A stretch of DNA of 23,756 nt from Mariprofundaceae bacterium (lineage in GTDB: Bacteria; Pseudomonadota; Zetaproteobacteria; Mariprofundales; Mariprofundaceae). Positions 5,040 to 13,461 of this stretch are shown here, piece after piece. Position 1 is the first letter of the stretch. Each line of letters begins with the position of its first letter. Where the stretch lies: the NCBI GenBank assembly GCA_015488125.1, contig WFOJ01000153.1:1-23756 (forward strand). Reading direction: 5' to 3'. Below the pieces are notes generated by a model. The model did no database searches. It saw only the letters and a list, made by a program, of their open reading frames with translations, and was not told the origin of the DNA. Position numbers and translations under genes: made by a program.

Positions 5040-8003
5040 CTCCAGCCCGGAAATCTCCCGCCCCCCGGCAAGTTTTTTAAGTAGCGGCGTCAGATCATCC
5101 ATCAATGCCAGCTCGGCCCTGGCCCGCGCCTTCCAACCCAGTTTCTGCGGGGCAAACAGCTCAGTCAAGGCATCGGGGTCGAAGATCATCCGGCCCAGGA
5201 TATGGTCAATGAAGGATTGCAGGGCTGTGGTCTCCATCCCGTGCTTTTTCGCTATCTCGTCGCGCTGCCTTGCATATTTTTCCACCTTGAACCGCTCGTA
5301 CCCCTCGCGGATCTCCTGCTCGGAAAGCCCCTGGCCTTCCGCAAGGGTGTTCACGTATTCGATCATTTCCTCGCGCTCATCCAGGAACTTGGCGTTGCCC
5401 CGCAAAAGGCCGATAAGCTGCGCGCGGCTCATCTTCTGCTTCTTCGGTTCGGCCTCGCTGAAGCGGGCGATGAGCTTCATGATGTAGTCGTAATCGATGA
5501 GGGCGGAATCAAAGAGCACGAACTCAAAGTCAAGCTGCTGCACCGGGTCGGCCGGGTCCTGGCCCTTTTCCTGTTTGGCCTTGAGGTCCTTGGCCACATC
5601 CAGATAAACGCCCTGAAAGGCCCGCAGGTCGTCGGTGGGCAGGAGCTTTTCAATGGTCTCGCGCAGCTCCGGGGCAAGATCGGTGTATTGGTCGAGCTGG
5701 GTCCTGAGTCGCTGCACCTCTTTGAACTGGTTGATAAAGGCGGCCCGGGCCTCGTCGCCCCTGAGGTTGGCCACCTCTTTCGATTTGCAGGAAAGGCCCT
5801 GGGAGTTCATGAACTCCGCAAGCTCCTCCACGGCTCCCTTGAGCTTCTCCACCACCCTGGGCGCCGGGTCCACCAGCCAGATTTCCTTGGCGTGTTCAGG
5901 CTGCTCGCCGGAAAAGAGGGCGATGGCCTCGTCCACGTTGTCTCTCTGGGCGCGGAAGTCGAGGATGTTGCCGTAGGGTTTGGAGTCGTTGAGCACGCGG
6001 TTGGTGCGGGAAAAGGCCTGGATCAGGCCATGATATTTAAGGTTCTTGTCCACATACAAGGTGCCCAGGTATTGGGAATCAAAACCGGTGAGCAGCATGT
6101 CCACAACAATGGTGATATCGATCTTTTTGGCGTGCGGCAGGTCGCTGCCCGGATACTTCTGATCCTTGATGCGTTTCTGAATGTCCTGATAGTAAAGGTC
6201 AAAGGTGTTCAGGTCGAAGTTGGTGCCGTATTGCCGGTTGTAATCGGCGATAATGGCCGCCAGCGCCTCCTTTTTCTTGTTGGGTTCCTTCTCGTTGTCC
6301 GCCTTTTCCTGGGGCAGGTCTTCCTGGAGCTGGGCAATGTCCCGGTTACCGTTGGCCGGTGGCGAAAAGACACAGGCCACATTCAACGGCCGGAAGTTTT
6401 CATCCCCGGCCTGTTTTTGGGCCTGCACCTTTTTGAACAGACGGTAATACTCGATGGCATCGTTGATAGAGCTGGTGGCCAGCAGGGCGTTGAAGCGGCG
6501 CCCGCCCGTGGCGGCATCGTGCTTTTCCAGGATGGCCTTCATCACCGCCTGCTTGGCCAGGATATCGCCGGGCCCGACAGGGGCGTCGCCCTGACCCTGA
6601 AAATAGTCCACATGGAAGCGCAGCACATTGCCGTCATCAATGGCGTGGGTGATGGTATAGGTGTGGAGCGGTTTGTCAAAGAGGTCATCGGTGGTCCTGT
6701 AGCTGGCCTGCTCATCCTCAATCTGCTGGTAGCTCGCGTTCTGCTCAAAGATGGGGGTGCCGGTGAAACCGAAGAGCTGGGCCTTGGGAAAGAACTCGCG
6801 GATGGCCTTGTGATTTTCACCGAACTGGGAGCGGTGGCACTCGTCGAAGATGAAGACCATGCGTTTGCCGCGCAGGGGTTCAAGGCGTTTTTTGTACTGC
6901 TTTTTATGATTGCCGTCCAGGGCCAAGCCGAGCTTCTGGATCGTGGTGACTATCACCTTGTCGGCATAGTCGTCGGAAAGCAGACGGCGGACCAGGGTCT
7001 CGGTGTTGGTGTTTTCTTCCACGCAGCCGGGCTGAAAGCGGTTGAACTCCAGCCGGGTCTGGCGGTCGAGATCCTTGCGGTCCACCACGAAGAGGCATTT
7101 TTCGATGTCGGGATTATCCTTGAGCAGGGTGGATGCCTTGAACGAGGTCAGGGTCTTGCCGCTGCCGGTGGTATGCCAGATATAGCCGTTGCCACGGTTC
7201 TGGTGGATGCAGTCCACAATGGCCTGCACGGCATAGATCTGATACGGACGCATCATCATGATCTTGCGTTCCGTCTGGATCAGCACCATGTAGCGGCTGA
7301 TCATCTCGGCGAGCCGGCACTTGGCCAGAAACTGTTCCGCGAAATCATCAAGGTGGGTGATCTTCCTGTTGTCGGGATCGGCAAACTGATAAATGGGCAG
7401 AAAACGTTCCGCAGCGTCGAACCGGAAATGCTCGTTTGGGTTATTGGCAAAATACCAGGTCTGTGAACGGTTGCTGACCACAAAGAGCTGCATGAAACAG
7501 AGCAGGGAGTTGGTATAGCCGTTGCCGGGGTCGTTCTTGTATTCAACGATCTGCTGCATGGCCCGGCGCGGGCTGACCTGCAGGGCCTTCAGCTCAATCT
7601 GCACCAGGGGCAGGCCGTTGATGAGCAGAATCACGTCATAACGGTGAAAGCTGCTTTTGGTGTTGATGCGGAGCTGGTTGATCACCTCGAAACTGTTTTT
7701 GCACCAGTCCTTGAGGTTGACGAGCTGAAAATGGAGCGGGGTGCCGTCTTCTCGTTCGAAATCGTTGCGGTGCCGCAGGGTCTCGGCGCAGGCAAAGACA
7801 TCGGGACTGACAATGGTGTCAAGCAGCCTGGCAAACTCGGCATCGGTAAGGCTCACCCTGTTGAGGGCCTCGAATTTTTCGCGGAAGTTCTGTTCCAGTG
7901 CCTCGCGGTCGCGAATATCGGAGCGATAAGTGTACTTGAGATCAGTGAGTTTACTGATCAGGCCCTGTTCTATTTCCTGTTCTTTAGTCATAACCCAAGC
8001 CAT
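5025..8003 (-). CDS. hsdR: type I restriction enzyme motor and nuclease subunit HsdR
   Basis: A 992-aa ATP-dependent translocase and endonuclease, the cutting subunit of the R-M complex. The N-terminal PD-(D/E)XK nuclease shows D123 and E137-L-K139 (IELK). The superfamily 2 helicase core follows: Walker A TTGSGKT (278-284), DECH box (387-390), TGTP motif (414-417), TGFD (639-642) and QAFSRTNR (662-669). The C-terminal helical region (about 700-992) is the type expected to bind HsdM/HsdS. Length is normal for the family (about 1000-1100). The start at 8003 gives MAWVMTKEQ; the internal ATG at 7991 is an alternative, and neither has a strong ribosome binding site. It heads the operon, which itself begins 189 bases after mutM. 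The last codons lie in heptamer array D, but the protein looks complete. Confidence 0.96.
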   Translation of the reverse strand: MAWVMTKEQEIEQGLISKLTDLKYTYRSDIRDREALEQNFREKFEALNRVSLTDAEFARLLDTIVSPDVFACAETLRHRNDFEREDGTPLHFQLVNLKDWCKNSFEVINQLRINTKSSFHRYDVILLINGLPLVQIELKALQVSPRRAMQQIVEYKNDPGNGYTNSLLCFMQLFVVSNRSQTWYFANNPNEHFRFDAAERFLPIYQFADPDNRKITHLDDFAEQFLAKCRLAEMISRYMVLIQTERKIMMMRPYQIYAVQAIVDCIHQNRGNGYIWHTTGSGKTLTSFKASTLLKDNPDIEKCLFVVDRKDLDRQTRLEFNRFQPGCVEENTNTETLVRRLLSDDYADKVIVTTIQKLGLALDGNHKKQYKKRLEPLRGKRMVFIFDECHRSQFGENHKAIREFFPKAQLFGFTGTPIFEQNASYQQIEDEQASYRTTDDLFDKPLHTYTITHAIDDGNVLRFHVDYFQGQGDAPVGPGDILAKQAVMKAILEKHDAATGGRRFNALLATSSINDAIEYYRLFKKVQAQKQAGDENFRPLNVACVFSPPANGNRDIAQLQEDLPQEKADNEKEPNKKKEALAAIIADYNRQYGTNFDLNTFDLYYQDIQKRIKDQKYPGSDLPHAKKIDITIVVDMLLTGFDSQYLGTLYVDKNLKYHGLIQAFSRTNRVLNDSKPYGNILDFRAQRDNVDEAIALFSGEQPEHAKEIWLVDPAPRVVEKLKGAVEELAEFMNSQGLSCKSKEVANLRGDEARAAFINQFKEVQRLRTQLDQYTDLAPELRETIEKLLPTDDLRAFQGVYLDVAKDLKAKQEKGQDPADPVQQLDFEFVLFDSALIDYDYIMKLIARFSEAEPKKQKMSRAQLIGLLRGNAKFLDEREEMIEYVNTLAEGQGLSEQEIREGYERFKVEKYARQRDEIAKKHGMETTALQSFIDHILGRMIFDPDALTELFAPQKLGWKARARAELALMDDLTPLLKKLAGGREISGLEVYEE

Positions 8004-8056
8004 TGTTTTTATGCATCCAACAAGGTATTGTGTTGTGTCGCATACCCGTCGAATGT

Positions 8057-8092
8057 AAGGTAATGAGGCATACGGAGGGTGTCAACTGTCAA
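8057..8092 (-). promoter_or_regulatory. possible promoter of the hsd operon
   Basis: On the minus strand two TTGACA hexamers lie in tandem, 7 bp apart (8087-8092 and 8080-8085). Seventeen bases downstream of the second is TACCTT (8057-8062), a poor but possible -10. This is the only promoter-like pair in the 189 bp between mutM and hsdR. The 7-bp spacing of the two TTGACA copies may be a coincidence or a regulator-binding repeat. Confidence 0.3.
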
Positions 8093-8183
8093 TCATGGAA
8101 GGTAGCAGGCGTGCGAGCATCTGCTTGACGCTCTTGCCGTGAACATAAAAATCATAGCGCACTTTTGCTTTCGTTTCCACCAT
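8082..8183 (-). CDS. short ORF between mutM and hsdR, 33 aa, possible gene remnant
   Basis: An ATG at 8183, nine bases beyond the mutM stop and in the same frame as mutM, opens 33 codons ending in TGA at 8082-8084. The product is basic and starts MVETKAKVRYDFYVHGKSVK. There is no Shine-Dalgarno. The sequence looks protein-like rather than random, so it may be the stub of a gene interrupted when the hsd operon arrived, or a small protein. I do not recognise it. The putative hsdR -35 elements overlap its 3' end. Confidence 0.25.
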   Translation of the reverse strand: MVETKAKVRYDFYVHGKSVKQMLARLLPSMIDS

Positions 8184-8192
8184 TAACAGAGC

Positions 8193-9008
8193 TTAATGCT
8201 GGCAACGGGGGCAGTAAAAGGTGCTGCGGCCTGCCTGCGTACACTGGCGGATGAGTTGCCGACAGTGATAGCAGGGCTGCCCGGCGCGTCCATAAACAGC
8301 GAAGCGATAAGCAAAATAGCCGGGGCGACCATCCGGACGGGAGAAATCCTGAATCGTACTGCCACCGGCAGCAATGGCTTCCTGTAACACCTCGCAGATC
8401 ACCGCGTGCAGGCGATACAAGCGTTTTTTGGCGATACGCTGCGCAGCTCGTCGAGGGTGGATGCCGGCACGAAACAAGGATTCTGACGCATAAATATTGC
8501 CCACGCCGACGATCAGACGATTATCCATCAGGCATTGTTTGATGCTGCTTGTTCGCCGACGTAGCTGATCACACCAGCGATCAAGGGGAAAATCCCGGTT
8601 CAATGGTTCCGGCCCCAGGGACTGCAACCAGGGGTGTTCGTCACAACGCTTCGTCTGGCAGATACCGGCATAACCAAAACGGCGAGCATCGCGATAGCGC
8701 AAACTCAGACCTTCTTCAAAATCAAGTCGCACATGTTCATGGCGCGCAGGAGCGGTGGCTGGCTGCAACATATGAAACTGCCCAGTCATGCCCAGATGCC
8801 ACAACAGGGTTTGACCATGGGAAAAATCCGTCAGCAGATATTTTGCCCGCCGCCGCACGGTCAGCACCCGCTGCCCGGTAAGCGATGAAAAATCAGGCAA
8901 AGGATAGCGCAAGCGTGCCCCGTCATGACTTACCTGATGCAATACCAGGCCGGGAAGGCGTGCATCCAGCGCCAGACGCACGACCTCGACTTCAGGCAAT
9001 TCAGGCAT
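8193..9008 (-). CDS. mutM: formamidopyrimidine-DNA glycosylase (Fpg/MutM)
   Basis: A 271-aa base-excision-repair enzyme that removes 8-oxoguanine and ring-opened purines and then nicks the abasic site. The N-terminal MPELPEVE supplies the nucleophilic Pro2 and Glu3, and Lys56 lies in RRAKYLL. The helix-two-turn-helix segment includes VGVGNIYASESLFRAGIHP. A C-terminal zinc finger with C246, C249, C266 and C269 (CX2CX16CX2C) closes the protein. Length is typical. The ATG lies six bases after the lon stop, so it is probably cotranscribed with lon, an uncommon partnership. It is the last housekeeping gene before the R-M operon. Confidence 0.96.
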   Translation of the reverse strand: MPELPEVEVVRLALDARLPGLVLHQVSHDGARLRYPLPDFSSLTGQRVLTVRRRAKYLLTDFSHGQTLLWHLGMTGQFHMLQPATAPARHEHVRLDFEEGLSLRYRDARRFGYAGICQTKRCDEHPWLQSLGPEPLNRDFPLDRWCDQLRRRTSSIKQCLMDNRLIVGVGNIYASESLFRAGIHPRRAAQRIAKKRLYRLHAVICEVLQEAIAAGGSTIQDFSRPDGRPGYFAYRFAVYGRAGQPCYHCRQLIRQCTQAGRSTFYCPRCQH

Positions 9009-9014
9009 GTGTTG

Positions 9015-11459
9015 TCAGTGGGTATTACCCTGCTTCTCGATCGTTTCAGTTGGCGGTGCAGATAAATAAATATCCAGCGACGGATCAACAGCATGAGACG
9101 CAGGCTGCAACATGCCTTCAGGCTGCCGCACCAGTGCCTGTGCCAGTACATCATCCATGGATTCCACATCGACGATATTCAGGCCATCGAGAATACTGGC
9201 CGGCACTTCACGTAAGTCCTTCAGGTTACTTTTCGGGATCAACACGGTTTTCAAACCACCGCGCTGTGCTGCCAGTAACTTTTCTTTCAGGCCACCGATC
9301 ATCAGCGCCTTGCCACGCAGATTGATCTCACCGGTCATGCAAACATCACGGCGCACGGCAATGCCGGTCAGTGCCGAAACCATGGTGGTTGCCATGGCCA
9401 GACCAGCGGAAGGCCCATCTTTGGGGATCGCGCCTTCGGGCACATGCACATGAATATCCACATGGCGATGAAAATCAGCCTTCAGACCAAGAGAGCTGGC
9501 CCGTGAACGCACATAGCTAAAGGCGGCGCGGATGGACTCCTGCATGACATCGCCCAACTGCCCGGTGACCGTCAGTTGCCCTTTGCCCGGCATCAGTGTG
9601 GATTCAATTTTCAGCAATTCACCGCCTGCTTCCGTCCATGCCAGACCGGTGACCACCCCCACCTGATCTTCATCTTCCATCATACCATGGGTGTAAGGTG
9701 CAACGCCAAGGTAATCTTCCAGTTCATCCGCCTTGATGACAATGCGTTTGCGGCGTTTATCTTCCACCAGTTTGCGCGCTGCCTTGCGGCACAGGCGGGC
9801 CAGCATGCGCCCCAAATTGCGCACCCCGGCTTCCTGCGTATAATGACGAATCACGGTGAGCAAAACATCATCATCCAGCCGCAGGCTGCCTTTTTTCAGA
9901 CCGTGGTCACGCATCTGCACGTCCATCAGGTAATCACGGGCAATGGCCAGTTTCTCTGCCTCGGTATAGCCGGAAAGGCGAATAATCTCCATACGGTCGC
10001 GCAACGGACCGGGAATGTTCAGGCTGTTGGCGGTGGTGATAAACATTACCTCGGACAGATCATAATCCACTTCCAGATAGTGATCATTAAAGCTGTTGTT
10101 TTGCTCAGGATCGAGGACTTCGAGCAGAGCGGAGGAAGGATCGCCGCGAAAGTCTGCCCCCAGCTTGTCAATCTCGTCGAGCAGAAACAACGGATTGCGT
10201 GTACCGGCTTTTTTCATGCCCTGGATCACTTTGCCCGGCATGGCTCCGATATAGGTGCGCCGATGCCCCCTTATTTCGGCTTCATCGCGCACACCGCCCA
10301 AACTCATGCGCACAAACTTGCGACCCGTGGCGCGGGCAATGGAGCGGGCCAGCGATGTTTTGCCGACACCCGGCGGGCCGACAAAGCAAAGAATCGGGCC
10401 TTTCATTCGACGCACCAGTTGCAAAACGGCCAGATGCTCAAGAATACGCTCCTTGACCTTGTCCAGACCATAGTGGTCCGCTTCCAGCACGGATTGTGCC
10501 TGGCGAAAATCCTTGTTCAGACGAGAGCGTTTTTTCCAGGGCAGAGAAGTCAGCCATTCGAGGTAGTTCTGGATCACCGTCCCTTCGGCGCTCATCGGCG
10601 GCATCATTTTCAGGCGTTTCAGCTCTGCTCTGGCTTTTTCCTTCGCTTCGGCGCTTAAGCCTGCCTTCTCAATCTTTTCTTCAAAGGCCTCATATTCCTG
10701 CGTGTCTTCACCCAGTTCTTTCTGGATGGCCTTCATTTGCTCGGAAAGATAATAATCCCGCTGATTCTTCTCCATTTGCCGCTTGACACGTGTGCGAACC
10801 CGTTTGTCAACATGCAAAATATCCGTTTCGATTTCCATGTATTCGCACAACAACTCCAGTCGTTGCACCAGACTGGCTGTTTCCAGCAAACGTTGCTTTT
10901 CTTCAACTTTCAGGTTGAGGTGCGTGGCGACTGTATCCGCCAGGCGCGCAGGATCACTTACTGCGGATACCGACACCAGCACTTCCGGTGGTATTTTTTT
11001 ATTCAGTTTGACGTAGGATTCAAACAACTGCCGCACATGATGTGATGCCGACTCAATATCATCTGGCTGCTCATCCACCGCTTCAAGTTCATGGTAGTCT
11101 GCGAGCAAAAAATCGCCATCATCGCGAATATTCTCGACGCGCACGCGGGCAGCACCTTCCGCCAGAATCTTGATCGTGTCGTCAGGCAGTTTCAGCAACT
11201 GAAGCACATGGGCAATAGTGCCTGTCGTGTAAAGTTCGTCGGCGAGCGGATCCTCAACCTCAGCATTGCGCTGCGTCAGCAAGAGAATTTTTCGACCATG
11301 CTGCGTGACTTCATTCAGTGCCGCAACGCTTTTTTCACGGCCGACAAACAGCGGCACAATCATGTGAGGAAAGACGACAATATCGCGCAGCGGTAATACT
11401 GGCAGGCTCTGAGTGTCGTGATCGTTTGAAGAGGAATTATCCCCGAAGAATTTGGCCAT
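9015..11459 (-). CDS. lon: ATP-dependent protease Lon
   Basis: An 814-aa cytoplasmic AAA+ serine protease for damaged and regulatory proteins. The N-terminal substrate-binding domain (about 18-210, VLPLRDIVVFPHMIVPLFVG) is followed by a coiled region, then Walker A GPPGVGKT (361-368) and Walker B FLLDEID (425-431). The protease domain holds the Ser684-Lys727 dyad (DGPSAG and GLKEK). A good AGGAGG lies four bases before the ATG at 11459. Length is normal. It follows clpX after a 108-bp gap with repeats, the longest gap within the proteostasis cluster, so it may have its own promoter. Confidence 0.97.
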   Translation of the reverse strand: MAKFFGDNSSSNDHDTQSLPVLPLRDIVVFPHMIVPLFVGREKSVAALNEVTQHGRKILLLTQRNAEVEDPLADELYTTGTIAHVLQLLKLPDDTIKILAEGAARVRVENIRDDGDFLLADYHELEAVDEQPDDIESASHHVRQLFESYVKLNKKIPPEVLVSVSAVSDPARLADTVATHLNLKVEEKQRLLETASLVQRLELLCEYMEIETDILHVDKRVRTRVKRQMEKNQRDYYLSEQMKAIQKELGEDTQEYEAFEEKIEKAGLSAEAKEKARAELKRLKMMPPMSAEGTVIQNYLEWLTSLPWKKRSRLNKDFRQAQSVLEADHYGLDKVKERILEHLAVLQLVRRMKGPILCFVGPPGVGKTSLARSIARATGRKFVRMSLGGVRDEAEIRGHRRTYIGAMPGKVIQGMKKAGTRNPLFLLDEIDKLGADFRGDPSSALLEVLDPEQNNSFNDHYLEVDYDLSEVMFITTANSLNIPGPLRDRMEIIRLSGYTEAEKLAIARDYLMDVQMRDHGLKKGSLRLDDDVLLTVIRHYTQEAGVRNLGRMLARLCRKAARKLVEDKRRKRIVIKADELEDYLGVAPYTHGMMEDEDQVGVVTGLAWTEAGGELLKIESTLMPGKGQLTVTGQLGDVMQESIRAAFSYVRSRASSLGLKADFHRHVDIHVHVPEGAIPKDGPSAGLAMATTMVSALTGIAVRRDVCMTGEINLRGKALMIGGLKEKLLAAQRGGLKTVLIPKSNLKDLREVPASILDGLNIVDVESMDDVLAQALVRQPEGMLQPASHAVDPSLDIYLSAPPTETIEKQGNTH

Positions 11460-11567
11460 GCAGCCTCCTGAGGTGAGCTGTCATATCAGGCAATATTGAT
11501 GCCCTGATAAGACTTATGGGACTTATGGAGGTCATAAGTCGTGTGAAAGGGAGAAACCTGATAAAAC
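11460..11567 (-). promoter_or_regulatory. clpX-lon intergenic region with two hairpins and a 9-bp tandem repeat
   Basis: Plus-strand GACTTATGG occurs twice in tandem (11511-11519 and 11520-11528). The second copy forms a perfect 8-bp stem (11520-11527 with 11533-11540) around a 5-base loop. A further hairpin lies at 11484-11509 (TATCAGG-CA pairing with TG-CCTGATA around ATATTGA, with one bulge). Neither is followed by a T-run on the minus strand, so neither is a classic terminator. They may be operator or RNA-processing sites controlling lon. I could not make a convincing heat-shock promoter here. Confidence 0.45.
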
Positions 11568-12815
11568 TCAGGCCGCCTCATCGTCCTTGTGCATGGACAG
11601 GATCGGTTTTTCTTCGCCACGAACCGCCGCAGCTGTCATCACGCAACGATTAACATTGCTGATGCCCGGAATATCGAACATAACATCAAGCATGCAGCCT
11701 TCCATAACAGCCCTGAGTCCGCGAGCACCTGTTTTGCGTGCGATGGCCTTATCGACAATCGCATCCAACGCTGCATCCTCAAACACCAGTTCCACGCCAT
11801 CATAGGCAAGCAAGGCCTGGTATTGTTTCACCAATGCATTTTTCGGTTCCGTCAGAATGCGTAACAATGCTTTTCTATCGAGTTCTTCAAGCGTGGCAAT
11901 GGCCGGAACACGCCCGATCAGCTCCGGAATCAAACCGTAGCGCACGAGGTCTTCCGGTTCCACCTGTTTGAACAGTTCACTGGCCTTGTGTTCGGCAACG
12001 GCCTCCACATTGGCAGCAAAACCAATGGAACGCTTGCTGCCACGTTCCTCGATCACTTTCTCCAGTCCGGCAAAAGCACCACCGAGAATAAACAGAATAT
12101 TGGTGGTATCGACCTGAATAAACTCTTGCTGCGGGTTTTTTCGTCCACCCTGCGGGGGCACGTTGGCAACTGTGCCTTCGATCAGCTTGAGCAGCGCCTG
12201 TTGCACACCTTCACCGGAGACATCACGGGTAATCGAAGGCGAGTCAGCCTTGCGTGAAAGCTTGTCAATTTCATCAATATAGATGATGCCGCGCTGCGCC
12301 TTTTCAACATCCATATCAGCAGCCTGCAGCAGCTTCAGTACGATGCTTTCAACATCTTCACCGACATAGCCTGCCTCGGTCAAGGTCGTGGCGTCAGCAA
12401 TCACAAAGGGTACATCAAAGATCCTGGCCAGCGTTTGAGCCAGCAGGGTTTTGCCGGTTCCCGTCGGCCCGAGCAGCATGACGTTGCTTTTGGCGATCAT
12501 CACATCATTCCGGGCATTATGGCGCAGGCGTTTGTAATGATTATACACAGCCACAGCCAAAACGCGCTTGGCAGCATCCTGGCCAATCACAAAATCATCA
12601 AGATGCGCCTTGATTTCGGCTGGCCTGGGCAGGGCAGCATCGCCTTTTGCCGGCGTTGCCGCCTTCTGGCTTTGCTCTTCAACGATGATCTCATTGCACA
12701 GATCCACGCATTCATCGCAGATGAATACCGATGGCCCGGCGATCAGTCGTTTTACATCATGCTGACTTTTGCCGCAAAACGAACAATACAACGTCGCATC
12801 ATGATTTTTGCTCAT
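11568..12815 (-). CDS. clpX: ATP-dependent Clp protease ATP-binding subunit ClpX
   Basis: A 415-aa AAA+ unfoldase that feeds substrates such as ssrA-tagged proteins to ClpP. The N-terminal zinc-binding domain has C11, C14, C33 and C36. Walker A GPTGTGKT is at 116-123, the GYVG pore loop at 149-152 and Walker B IIYIDEID at 177-184. The IGF tripeptide that docks on ClpP is present (SKRSIGFAANV). The loop that is usually RKH reads R225-K226-N227. Start codon: TTG 12821, ATG 12818 and ATG 12815 are adjacent; an AGGAG just upstream has the best spacing (seven bases) for 12815. It is cotranscribed with clpP, 37 bases away. Confidence 0.96.
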   Translation of the reverse strand: MSKNHDATLYCSFCGKSQHDVKRLIAGPSVFICDECVDLCNEIIVEEQSQKAATPAKGDAALPRPAEIKAHLDDFVIGQDAAKRVLAVAVYNHYKRLRHNARNDVMIAKSNVMLLGPTGTGKTLLAQTLARIFDVPFVIADATTLTEAGYVGEDVESIVLKLLQAADMDVEKAQRGIIYIDEIDKLSRKADSPSITRDVSGEGVQQALLKLIEGTVANVPPQGGRKNPQQEFIQVDTTNILFILGGAFAGLEKVIEERGSKRSIGFAANVEAVAEHKASELFKQVEPEDLVRYGLIPELIGRVPAIATLEELDRKALLRILTEPKNALVKQYQALLAYDGVELVFEDAALDAIVDKAIARKTGARGLRAVMEGCMLDVMFDIPGISNVNRCVMTAAAVRGEEKPILSMHKDDEAA

Positions 12816-12852
12816 CATCAATCTCCTGGAAACAAACGCATGCCTGCGTCAG

Positions 12853-13449
12853 TCAGGCGGTCATCTCGCTGCGGCGACTTAGTACCTTGTCAATAATCCC
12901 GTACTGGCGTGCCTCATCAGCCGTCAGGAAGTAATCGCGTTCGACATCTTCCTGCACCTTTTCCAATGGCTGCTTTGTATGGTTGGCCAGCATGGCATTC
13001 AAGTGATCTTTCAATTGTAGGATTTGCCGGGCATGAATTTCAATATCCGTCGCCTGCCCTTGGAAGCCCCCCAATGGTTGATGAATCATCACCCGCGCAT
13101 TGGGCAGCGCAAAACGCTTGCCCGCCGCCCCGGCAGCCAGCAAATGCGCTCCCATGCTGGCTGCCTGACCAATACACAGTGTTGAAACATCGCAGCTGAT
13201 GTATTGCATGGTATCGTAAATCGCCAATCCGGAGGTAACAACCCCTCCCGGACTGTTGATATACATGTAGATATCCTTATCCGAGCCTTCAGCTTCAAGG
13301 AACAGCAACTGGGCGGTGATGAGGTCAGCCATATGATCATTCACCTCCCCTGTGAGGAAAATAATACGCTCCTTGAGCAGGCGGGAGTAAATATCAAAAG
13401 AGCGTTCACCACGCGGTGTCTGCTCAATGACCATGGGTACCAGATTCAT
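12853..13449 (-). CDS. clpP: ATP-dependent Clp protease proteolytic subunit ClpP
   Basis: A 198-aa serine peptidase that forms the tetradecameric chamber of ClpXP. The triad is Ser98 (GQAASMG), His123 (MIHQPLGG) and Asp172 (ERDYF). The start is close to that of mature E. coli ClpP (LVPMVIEQ), so there is almost no propeptide. A GTG at 13452 precedes the ATG at 13449; the AGGA seven bases upstream of the ATG favours the latter. It lies 12 bases after the tig stop, in the standard tig-clpP-clpX order. Confidence 0.96.
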   Translation of the reverse strand: MNLVPMVIEQTPRGERSFDIYSRLLKERIIFLTGEVNDHMADLITAQLLFLEAEGSDKDIYMYINSPGGVVTSGLAIYDTMQYISCDVSTLCIGQAASMGAHLLAAGAAGKRFALPNARVMIHQPLGGFQGQATDIEIHARQILQLKDHLNAMLANHTKQPLEKVQEDVERDYFLTADEARQYGIIDKVLSRRSEMTA

Positions 13450-13461
13450 CACCAGATCCTT

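Noticed and set aside
5202..7466. 754-codon plus-strand frame opposite hsdR
   Set aside because: It is a shadow of the hsdR coding frame, with low-complexity Gly/Leu/Val composition and no domain. HsdR motifs on the other strand are complete.
9576..10658. 360-codon plus-strand frame opposite lon, and similar long frames opposite rpoB and rpoC
   Set aside because: They are antisense shadows of fully intact, conserved genes and show no recognisable protein features.
11460..11567. Sigma-32 heat-shock promoter for lon
   Set aside because: CCCAT-like sequence is present, but I found no matching CTTGAA-type -35 at a suitable distance.
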